NCBI GenBank assembly: GCA_964606895.1
Contig: CAZSHX010000005.1
Coordinates: 21,375 to 85,374, forward strand
Direction of reading: 5' to 3'
DNA: 64,000 bases
DNA from: CAZSHX01 sp964606895
GTDB lineage: Bacteria; Bacteroidota; Ignavibacteria; Kapaibacteriales; UBA2268
A program made the position numbers and the translations under genes. The notes below the pieces were generated by a model that worked only from the letters and a program-made list of their open reading frames with translations, had not been told where the DNA came from and searched no databases. Shown piece by piece: positions 9,256 to 16,214 of this stretch; the first letter of the stretch is position 1; each line of letters starts with the position of its first letter.

Positions 9256-9378
9256 TCTTATCGCCCACTCCAAGAATGGAGAGGGTTGGTGTGAGGTTGA
9301 CTAACTTTCAATGAACGAGTTCAAAAATAATAAACGAAAAGAATGATTATTTATTGCCGCAATATAAGAGTAAATATA
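9256..9378. other. Intergenic, short low-complexity repeat remnants
   Basis: Holds a short motif CCACTCCAAGAATGGAGAGG (near-palindromic) typical of scattered intergenic repeats. No ORF or U-tract terminator was identified for the downstream minus-strand gene. Confidence 0.4.
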
Positions 9379-11052
9379 TTATATTTTTATAAATTTCCCA
9401 ACTTTATCCCCTACTCTCACAAAATAAACGCCTGACGGCAAACCCGATACGTCAATCTTCTGTCCTCCGCCGGGGGAGGTGTCTGCGGAGCAGACGGAGG
9501 TGGAAACTGCTTCACCAAAGACATTGAAGATGCGGATTTTATTTGAAGAACCTTCCGAAGGTTCCAAACCTTCGGAAGGTTTAGTTATTTCTATGAAATC
9601 TGTGGCGGGGTTGGGTTGAATGAAAGAACTATGTAATTGATTTTCTTTCTCAAAATTAATCGAATTCGGTACTTCAACAACGATAATATTATTTTTAATT
9701 AATGTATCCGATCTTTGACCATCCGAAACAATAAGTTCAACAGTATAATTACCTTTTTGTTTGTACTGATGAACAGGATTCTTCAGAGTTGAGGTATTTC
9801 CATCTCCGAAATTCCAGCGATATGATGTTGGTTCACCCGGGGATAAATTAAAAAAAGAAACTGAGTCCATTAGTTTAATATTATAGCTGTCGGCTGTGAA
9901 TCTGGCTTCGAATTTACTCAATATACTATCAATATAGAATTTTCTTAAAATGCCGGTAGTTGAATTCACATAGAACCATAAACTATCACGGACTAAATTA
10001 ATCTTCAAAAGCTTCTCGTCTCCATAAGTTTGAACATTAATTGTGTCAAAAACATCAAAATTTTCGGACAAATGAAGTCTGACTACGGAACTATCAATTG
10101 AAATCAAATATTTATCATTATTTGAGTAAGAAAAGTCTATTAAAGGAACACTCATTATTGCATACTTGCCATAAGTTTTTGTTTGAAGGTCAAGTCGGTA
10201 TGTTCCTTTATTATAAATAACTTCATCCTTATACGGATGAGCCTTAAAATCCGATAAGTTTTCAGGACCATATTGGCTCTCACTTCCTCCATTTTGAATA
10301 TCCCAATAGGAACTTGAACCACTTTCAATAATTTTTTTATAAGTTGAATCATAAATATAAAAATTTGAATGCGTATTAAATGATATCAGCCCGTTATTAA
10401 AAAACTTATAATCATAATCTCCACCAAAACCAAAAAACTTTGGATTATCTGATATAATAAAGTCATCACCTGCCGAGCCATATGATACTATTGATTTATC
10501 AATTAAATCGGTTTCTGTTCTATAAATTTCCAATGCACCACCTGTAACAGAAGGATTTCCATCCCATGACCCTTTGCGGGATAATGCATATACAGTGTCA
10601 TCCTTTAATAATTTCACATTGCAGTCTAATAATAGAAGCCAGCGATTACCATCCCAAAGATCACCTAAATTATTTATTCTAATATTAGTATCTTTATCAA
10701 ATAAATATTTTCGCAAGGTAGTAGGATGAGCAGGATAAGTGTACCAATCAGATGGAAAAATAAGTAGATCACCGGAGTCTGTAATATCACCGTCAAGTGT
10801 AAAATAGAATTTTAATTTGACGGATTTATTTAAATTTCCGATTTTTAAATCATAAAAGAAAATTGTAGAATCTTTTGTAGTATAAGCTTTATCGCCATTT
10901 TTTGAAATCTTTATTAAGTAACCAACAAAATTTGTATCTAACTCCTGATACTTTCCTTTATTCAGCCATTTGCCGTTCAGATTTTGGCAGGTAAAAGAAA
11001 TTACCAGCATAATAATGATGGCTTTGCAGGTCAGAGATAATAGCTTAATCAT
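9379..11052 (-). CDS. Secreted PKD-domain protein with T9SS sorting tail
   Basis: 557 residues: signal peptide (residues 1-26), a long beta-rich region with many YxxD/strand repeats that resembles a WD40/propeller-like sensor (residues 30-385), one PKD domain (about 390-470, with YRWNFGDGNTSTLKNPVHQY and GNYTVELIVSDG), and a C-terminal T9SS type A sorting domain beginning FIQPNPATDFIEI and ending GVYFVRVGDKVGKFIKI. It should cross the outer membrane by the Por system and be anchored to or released from the surface. The tail is odd: residues EPSEGLEPSEG and STSVCSADTSPGGGQ are encoded by two inserted palindromic repeats (9550-9581 and 9464-9501). The role of the protein is unknown. Confidence 0.85.
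   Translation of the reverse strand: MIKLLSLTCKAIIIMLVISFTCQNLNGKWLNKGKYQELDTNFVGYLIKISKNGDKAYTTKDSTIFFYDLKIGNLNKSVKLKFYFTLDGDITDSGDLLIFPSDWYTYPAHPTTLRKYLFDKDTNIRINNLGDLWDGNRWLLLLDCNVKLLKDDTVYALSRKGSWDGNPSVTGGALEIYRTETDLIDKSIVSYGSAGDDFIISDNPKFFGFGGDYDYKFFNNGLISFNTHSNFYIYDSTYKKIIESGSSSYWDIQNGGSESQYGPENLSDFKAHPYKDEVIYNKGTYRLDLQTKTYGKYAIMSVPLIDFSYSNNDKYLISIDSSVVRLHLSENFDVFDTINVQTYGDEKLLKINLVRDSLWFYVNSTTGILRKFYIDSILSKFEARFTADSYNIKLMDSVSFFNLSPGEPTSYRWNFGDGNTSTLKNPVHQYKQKGNYTVELIVSDGQRSDTLIKNNIIVVEVPNSINFEKENQLHSSFIQPNPATDFIEITKPSEGLEPSEGSSNKIRIFNVFGEAVSTSVCSADTSPGGGQKIDVSGLPSGVYFVRVGDKVGKFIKI
9464..9501. repeat. GC-rich palindromic repeat inside a coding region
   Basis: A GC-rich unit with outer arms CCTCCG/CGGAGG and an inner GTCTGC-GGA-GCAGAC hairpin, in frame in the T9SS tail of the PKD gene. 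Its composition differs sharply from the AT-rich surroundings, indicating an inserted mobile repeat. Confidence 0.6.
9550..9581. repeat. Palindromic repeat coding EPSEGLEPSEG
   Basis: Two tandem ACCTTCGGAAGGT-like palindromes (one imperfect) in the same T9SS gene, just before the core of the sorting domain. The reading frame is kept open. Confidence 0.55.
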
Positions 11053-11474
11053 ATTTAAAATCCCAAAATAAAAATAAGTTTTTTAAAATTTGTCACTCTC
11101 CAATATACTAAGACACATGAAACGCAAAAACGTCTCACACTTTTTTCAAAATAATTGAAAAAAGTGAAAATAATTTTTTTTATAAAGATTTGGCTAAAGC
11201 CTAAAGAGTATTATTTACATTGAACCACTAGCTAAAGCTTGTGGTAATTCAAAAAATAGATATGAGCTATCTTGTTGAATTACCGATGTATTATAGTTGC
11301 GATAGATGTCCTAATTCTGTCAGATGTAGGACATCTAAGAATAAATTTTCCAAAAATCCTCTTAATCCACAAATCCGTTAAATCCGTGATTCAGATATTC
11401 GAATTGTCACGACTTTTATGTAGAGGGAAGATTGCCTGCATCTGACAGAATTTAATCGCATTAATCCGCAATTC
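11053..11474. other. Intergenic patchwork of inverted repeats
   Basis: No gene is visible. It contains a perfect 12-bp inverted repeat at 11138-11149/11155-11166, a perfect 10-bp inverted repeat AGATGTCCTA/TAGGACATCT at 11304-11313/11327-11336, and an 18-bp inverted pair with one mismatch at 11313-11330 and 11435-11452. Phrases like CTAGCTAAAGCTTGTGG are typical of dispersed short repeats. Confidence 0.5.
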
Positions 11475-11513
11475 AAAAAAAAGGGACACAGTAATCTGAG
11501 TCCCTTTTTTAAA
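11475..11513 (-). terminator. Rho-independent terminator of pnp
   Basis: Stem AAGGGAC (11481-11487) pairs perfectly with GTCCCTT (11500-11506), with A/T tracts on both sides. It follows the pnp stop by about 20 bp on the minus strand and could act in both directions. Confidence 0.8.
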
Positions 11514-11531
11514 AAAATCCAATAAAGAAGT

Positions 11532-13769
11532 TTATCTTCTGCCGCCGCGATCGCCGCCACGGTCTCTGTTGTAACCGCCACCACGTGAATCACGTCTGTC
11601 GCCGCCACTGCGTTGTTCGCGCTGTGCATTTCTTTCGCGGGCTTCTTCAAGTTCTTCGGGAGTCATTGTCAAAGCTTTGATGCTGAGTCTGTATTTCCCG
11701 TCGTAAGTCATATCAACAAGCATAACTTCAACTTTATCGCCAACTCTAAGTACATCGGAAACGTTTTCAACTCTGTCTCTGGAGATTTCAGAAATATGAA
11801 GGAGACCTTTGGTTTTAGGAAGGAATTCGACAATTGCACCCAAACCTTCTTTGATTTCCTTAATCTCACCTTTATATATTTCGCCTCTTTCAGGAGACCT
11901 GAAACTGGCTTCAATTCTCTTTTGAGCTTCTGCCGCGGCTTCTGCCGAAGTAGCAGAAATTGTAACTGTTCCGTTGTCTTCAATATTTATTTCTGTACCT
12001 GTTTCGCGAGTGATAGCACGAATATTTTCTCCACCCGAACCGATAACGGCACCGATTTTATCCTGAGGAATCTGAATGATTGTGAACCGTGGAGCATAAG
12101 GCGAAAGCTCTTCGCTTACGCTTGGTAATGTTTCATTCATAATTGAAAGAATATGCAATCTTCCTTCTTTTGCCTGATTCAAAGCTGTTTTCATGATTTC
12201 AAGGCTTAAGCCTTCAATTTTAATATCCATTTGGCAGGCTGTGATTCCTTCGCCGGTACCTGTAACCTTAAAGTCCATGTCGCCTAAAAAGTCTTCGTCG
12301 CCTAAAATATCACTCAAAACTGCGAATTTATCACCTTCGAGAATCAATCCCATTGCAATTCCTGCAACAGCTTTTTTCATAGGAACACCGGCATTGAAAA
12401 GTGCAAGACTTCCTGCACAAACCGTTGCCATCGAAGAAGAGCCGTTAGATTCCAGGATGTCAGAAACGATTCTGATAGTATAAGGGAAATCTGCCTGTTC
12501 GGGAGTAACGATTTTCAAAGCTCTTTCGGCAAGGTTACCGTGACCGATTTCTCTTCTGCTTGTTCCTGTCATTCTTCCGGTTTCGCCGGTGCTGAATGGT
12601 GGGAAGTTATAATGCAGAAGGAATCTGTTGGTATAAAGCGGCATTAAGCCGTCAACCATTTGCTCGTCGCTTTTGGTTCCTAAAGTTACCGTGGTTAAAC
12701 TCTGAGTTTCCCCACGTGTAAAGAGTGCCGAGCCGTGAGTTCTTGGAAGCAGACCAACTTCGCAGTTGATTGGGCGGATTTGGATTAAACCTCTGCCGTC
12801 GAGTCTGATGTTGTCATCAAGAATCATCTGTCTCATCGAAGCTTTTTCAAGTTTGCTAATAATTGCGTCAGTTATTTTCAATAATTTTTTAAGTTCATCT
12901 TCAGTTGCATCAGCATGTGCTTCTTTAACCTTTTCAGCCGCCATTTCGCCAAGTTTGATTCTCTTGTCGGTACGTTCTGATTTTGTAGTAACTGTATGAA
13001 CATAACTATGAAGTTCTTCACTAATTGTTGCTTTGATTAATGCAACTAATTCTTCGGGAGGAGTATCGTCGTTAACTTCTCTTTTAGGTTTGGCAGCAAG
13101 TTCAAAAAGTTGTTTCTGAAGGTTGTTGAGCTCTTTAATTTTTGTATGAGCAAATTCAAGAGCAAGAACGAAAACGTCTTCAGTGATTTCCTTGCTTTCG
13201 CCTTCAACCATAACTATGGAAGTGTCAGTTCCTGCAACTGTCATATCAATTTCTGATAATTCAAGTTGTTCAACCGAAGGATTCACAACAAATTCGCCGT
13301 CAATTCTTCCAACTCTGACTTCAGAAATCGGACCGTGAAAAGGAATGTCAGAAAGCATAAGTGCGGCTGAAGCACCAACAGCGGCTAAAGTATCGGGGTT
13401 AACAGCAGGTTCGGCAGAGAAAACTGTTGCTACGACCTGAGTGTCATATTTCCATGCTTTTGTAATCATGGGACGAATAGGGCGGTCAATAAGCCTTGCA
13501 GAAAGGATTTCCTTTTCGCTTGGTCTGCCTTCTCTTTTCAGAAAGCCACCCGGGATTTTGCCTGCTGAGGCGATTTTTTCACGATATTCCACCTGAAGCG
13601 GAAGATAATCTATTTCCGGTAGTTCTTTTGTAGATGCAACCGCAGTGACCAACACCATAGTGTCGCCACATCTTACCATCACTGCGCCGCTTGCAAATTT
13701 TGCAAACCTGCCTGTTTCGAGGGAGTATTCTTTTCCGTCGAAATCAATTGAAACTAAATGTTTTGCCAT
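11532..13769 (-). CDS. pnp: Polyribonucleotide nucleotidyltransferase (PNPase)
   Basis: PNPase degrades RNA 3'-5' by phosphorolysis and works in mRNA turnover. The 745 residues show the full architecture: first RNase PH domain (1-230, with PGGFLKREGRPSEKEIL), a helical linker, second RNase PH domain (about 310-545, with RGETQSLTTVTLG, GHGNLAERAL and the active-site acidic segment LGDEDFLGDMDFK), KH domain (about 555-615, IGSGGENIRAI), and S1 domain (about 620-690). It ends with a Gly/Arg/Asp-rich tail (about 30 residues), which probably adds RNA binding or low-complexity contacts. It is the last gene of the nusA-pnp block but is separated from rpsO by a terminator-like hairpin, so it may have its own promoter or depend on readthrough. 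Confidence 0.97.
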   Translation of the reverse strand: MAKHLVSIDFDGKEYSLETGRFAKFASGAVMVRCGDTMVLVTAVASTKELPEIDYLPLQVEYREKIASAGKIPGGFLKREGRPSEKEILSARLIDRPIRPMITKAWKYDTQVVATVFSAEPAVNPDTLAAVGASAALMLSDIPFHGPISEVRVGRIDGEFVVNPSVEQLELSEIDMTVAGTDTSIVMVEGESKEITEDVFVLALEFAHTKIKELNNLQKQLFELAAKPKREVNDDTPPEELVALIKATISEELHSYVHTVTTKSERTDKRIKLGEMAAEKVKEAHADATEDELKKLLKITDAIISKLEKASMRQMILDDNIRLDGRGLIQIRPINCEVGLLPRTHGSALFTRGETQSLTTVTLGTKSDEQMVDGLMPLYTNRFLLHYNFPPFSTGETGRMTGTSRREIGHGNLAERALKIVTPEQADFPYTIRIVSDILESNGSSSMATVCAGSLALFNAGVPMKKAVAGIAMGLILEGDKFAVLSDILGDEDFLGDMDFKVTGTGEGITACQMDIKIEGLSLEIMKTALNQAKEGRLHILSIMNETLPSVSEELSPYAPRFTIIQIPQDKIGAVIGSGGENIRAITRETGTEINIEDNGTVTISATSAEAAAEAQKRIEASFRSPERGEIYKGEIKEIKEGLGAIVEFLPKTKGLLHISEISRDRVENVSDVLRVGDKVEVMLVDMTYDGKYRLSIKALTMTPEELEEARERNAQREQRSGGDRRDSRGGGYNRDRGGDRGGRR

Positions 13770-13803
13770 TTTAAATCTCTTTAAATAAATGTATATAGAA
13801 ACG

Positions 13804-13840
13804 AAAAAAGCGGTAATCTGTTTGAAATTAATACCGCTTA
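13804..13840 (-). terminator. Terminator-like hairpin between rpsO and pnp
   Basis: On the minus strand an AAGCGGTA arm pairs with TACCGCTT, then a T-run follows. In enterobacteria the rpsO-pnp interval holds a terminator and an RNase III site; this hairpin occupies the equivalent place. Confidence 0.7.
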
Positions 13841-13864
13841 ATTTTTTACTGATATTTTAATGCG

Positions 13865-14131
13865 TCATTTTCTTAGTGATAAAGCCGCAATAATCTGACG
13901 ATAACGAGTAATGTCAGTTCTTGAAAGATAGCTGAGAAGCTTTCTTCTTTTGCTTACGAGCTGAATAAGACCGCGACGGCTGTGATGATCCTTCTTGTGC
14001 GATTCAAGATGGTGTGTCAGGTCGTTGATTCTGGCTGTAAAAATTGCAACCTGAACCTCTGAAACACCGGTATTTGCAGGACTCCCACCGTGTTTTTGTA
14101 TTATTTCAGCTTTTTGTTCTTGATAAATCAT
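13865..14131 (-). CDS. rpsO: 30S ribosomal protein S15
   Basis: 88 residues, the family's usual length. S15 binds 16S rRNA at the h20-h22 junction early in 30S assembly. Signature segments are GVSEVQVAIFTARINDLTHH, then HKKDHHSRRGLIQLVSKRRK, then LSYLSRTDITRYRQII. It lies between ribF and pnp, the order found in many bacteria. Confidence 0.97.
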   Translation of the reverse strand: MIYQEQKAEIIQKHGGSPANTGVSEVQVAIFTARINDLTHHLESHKKDHHSRRGLIQLVSKRRKLLSYLSRTDITRYRQIIAALSLRK

Positions 14132-14180
14132 TATTCCAATCTCCGAAAATATATGAATTACAAATATAAGGAATTATTTT

Positions 14181-15122
14181 CTAATAATAAAACTCAGGAA
14201 TTAAATTTCTGCAAAATTCTTCATCCTGCTTCAATTGTCCCAAAAATGACTCTAACGAAAAGAACTTCTTTTCTTCCCTTACAAACTTTAAAAATGAGAC
14301 ACTTATGGCATTGTCATAAATATTTTTGTCGAAATCAAAGAAGAAAATTTCGAGTACCGGTTCGGTGTTATTTGTGAATGTAGGTCTGAGACCTATATTT
14401 GCCATGCCGTATTCAGTTTTAAAATCAACAGTTGCTTTAACCAGATAAACCCCGTTTGCAGGAAAAAGTTTATACTCATCTGCCGGCTGAACGTTTGCAG
14501 TCGGGTAACCGATTGTATTTCCTCTTCTGTCGCCATAGACGACCTTGCCGTCAACAAAATATTTATATCCGAGATAGTTGTTGGCAACGGTCAGATGACC
14601 TTCTGCAAGAGCATGCCTGATTTTTGTACTCGAAACTATGACTCTTTCATTTTCCAGAGCGGATATGGTTTCAAGTGAAAAATCAAATTCTTTACTCATT
14701 TGAGAGAGTAAGTGTTCATTGCCTTCACGGTTTTTGCCAAATAAATGGTCATAACCAATAAGAACTTTCTTCAGTCCTATTTGCTTAACAAGATAATCTC
14801 TGACAAAAACTTCAGGATTCAATTCAGAAAATTCCTTAGTGAAGTTGATTATCAAGAGATTTTTAACTCCAAAAGATTCGAAAAGTTTAATTCTTTCCGA
14901 AATTGAAGTTAGCAATTTTATTGGTTGATTATTTTTTTGGAGAACTATCTGAGGATGAGGTTCAAATGTAATTACAAGATGACGAAGATTCTCATTTCGG
15001 GATATCTCGAGCAAACGGTTTATGATAACCTGATGACCAAGGTGAATGCCGTCAAATGTTCCGGTTGTAATAACCGTTTCTTTATTAAATTCAATTTCCG
15101 AAAAATCTCTGTAAATATTCAT
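14181..15122 (-). CDS. ribF: Bifunctional riboflavin kinase/FAD synthetase RibF
   Basis: RibF phosphorylates riboflavin to FMN and adenylylates FMN to FAD. The N-terminal nucleotidyltransferase domain (1-about 180) has TTGTFDGIHLGHQ and VSSTKIRHAL; the C-terminal flavokinase domain (about 185-310) has the GDRRGNTIGYPTANV loop and NGVYLVK. 313 residues is normal. It is embedded in the translation block between truB and rpsO, a conserved location. Confidence 0.96.
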   Translation of the reverse strand: MNIYRDFSEIEFNKETVITTGTFDGIHLGHQVIINRLLEISRNENLRHLVITFEPHPQIVLQKNNQPIKLLTSISERIKLFESFGVKNLLIINFTKEFSELNPEVFVRDYLVKQIGLKKVLIGYDHLFGKNREGNEHLLSQMSKEFDFSLETISALENERVIVSSTKIRHALAEGHLTVANNYLGYKYFVDGKVVYGDRRGNTIGYPTANVQPADEYKLFPANGVYLVKATVDFKTEYGMANIGLRPTFTNNTEPVLEIFFFDFDKNIYDNAISVSFLKFVREEKKFFSLESFLGQLKQDEEFCRNLIPEFYY

Positions 15123-15146
15123 GTTATCTAAAATTTTGTCAAATAG

Positions 15147-15860
15147 TTAGATTTGAACGAATAATTCTTGAAATTCTTTTATTGTCAATGCATTATCAAC
15201 CGAAACCGAACCGATTGCAGTTCTTCTGAGTGAGTGCAGATAGCCGCCCGTACCGAGTTTTTCGCCTAAATCATTAGCAATAGAGCGGATGTAAGTACCT
15301 TTGGTACAAACAATTTCGAAATCAATAAACGGAAGATTAATTTCAGTAATATCAAATTTCAGTACTTCAACTTCTGCCGGTTTAATTTCAACTTCCTGAT
15401 TTCTGCGTGCATACATATAGAGTGGTTTGCCCTTAACTTTTTTAGCTGAGAAAATCGGTGGTGTCTGCAAAATTTTACCAAGAAATTGCTTTCTCATTTC
15501 GAGAATATCTTCAGGATTTATTGAAGAAAAATCAGTCAGATTTTCTTCTTCTGCTTCTCTGTCGTAGGTAATTGTTGTTGCACCGATTTTTATTGTGCCT
15601 TTGTATGTTTTGTCGAGGTCCTGAAATTCTGAAATTCTTTTCGTGGTTTTTCCAACGGCAACGATAAGCAATCCTGTAGCAAATGGGTCTAAAGTGCCTG
15701 CATGACCAACTTTTTTGATATGAGTTATACCGCGGATTTTCCCGCAAACATCGAAAGAAGTCCAGTCAATATCTTTATCTATAAGACAAAATCCACCCGA
15801 ATCATTAAGTGAAGTTAGCCATTCACTAAAATTATCAAGTGAGTTTTTTTCTAAAAACAT
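15147..15860 (-). CDS. truB: tRNA pseudouridine-55 synthase TruB
   Basis: TruB makes pseudouridine 55 in the T-loop of tRNAs. The catalytic Asp is in GHAGTLDPFATGLL (about residue 55), followed by KTYKGTIKIGATTITYDREAE and later CTKGTYIRSIANDLG. At 237 residues it is shorter than the E. coli protein (314) and lacks the C-terminal PUA-like extension, as in many Bacteroidota. The gene follows rbfA after 2 bp. Confidence 0.95.
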   Translation of the reverse strand: MFLEKNSLDNFSEWLTSLNDSGGFCLIDKDIDWTSFDVCGKIRGITHIKKVGHAGTLDPFATGLLIVAVGKTTKRISEFQDLDKTYKGTIKIGATTITYDREAEEENLTDFSSINPEDILEMRKQFLGKILQTPPIFSAKKVKGKPLYMYARRNQEVEIKPAEVEVLKFDITEINLPFIDFEIVCTKGTYIRSIANDLGEKLGTGGYLHSLRRTAIGSVSVDNALTIKEFQELFVQI

Positions 15861-15862
15861 GA

Positions 15863-16213
15863 TTAAGCTTCTTGAATGGGTTTGACGGAGTCAATAAGTT
15901 TCTGGATTCTTTCCATTTGGTCGAGTGTATCGTCAATAAAGAATTTCAAATCGGGAGTGTGACGAAGCCGAACCTGATGGGCAACAGCAGATTTAAGGGT
16001 TCTTTTGTTGTTTTCAAGATGGTCAATAAAATCGCTTGTAGATATTTTGCCACCGTAAGAACTTAGGTAAACTTTAGCTATCTGCAAATCATTTGACATT
16101 CTGACGGCAGTAATCGTAACCAAACCTGCAGAAAACTCTGAAGCCAGCGAGTGAATCTCGCCGGCTAAAGTTTTTTTAACTGAACTTGCGACTTTATCTG
16201 TTCTTATTGACAT
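15863..16213 (-). CDS. rbfA: 30S ribosome-binding factor RbfA
   Basis: RbfA is a KH-fold factor for late 30S maturation and 16S rRNA 5'-end processing. About 116 residues: MSIRTDKVASSVKKTLAGEI, VTITAVRMSNDLQIAKVYLS, and HQVRLRHTPDLKFFIDDTLD, which is the family signature. ATG at 16213 lies one base after the infB stop; the frame also allows TTG at 16222, which is less likely. Confidence 0.95.
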   Translation of the reverse strand: MSIRTDKVASSVKKTLAGEIHSLASEFSAGLVTITAVRMSNDLQIAKVYLSSYGGKISTSDFIDHLENNKRTLKSAVAHQVRLRHTPDLKFFIDDTLDQMERIQKLIDSVKPIQEA

Positions 16214-16214
16214 T

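Noticed and set aside
11613..12128. 171-codon ORF on the plus strand opposite pnp
   Set aside because: It overlaps the well-conserved PNPase S1/KH coding region on the other strand and has Cys/Phe-rich composition typical of antisense shadows.
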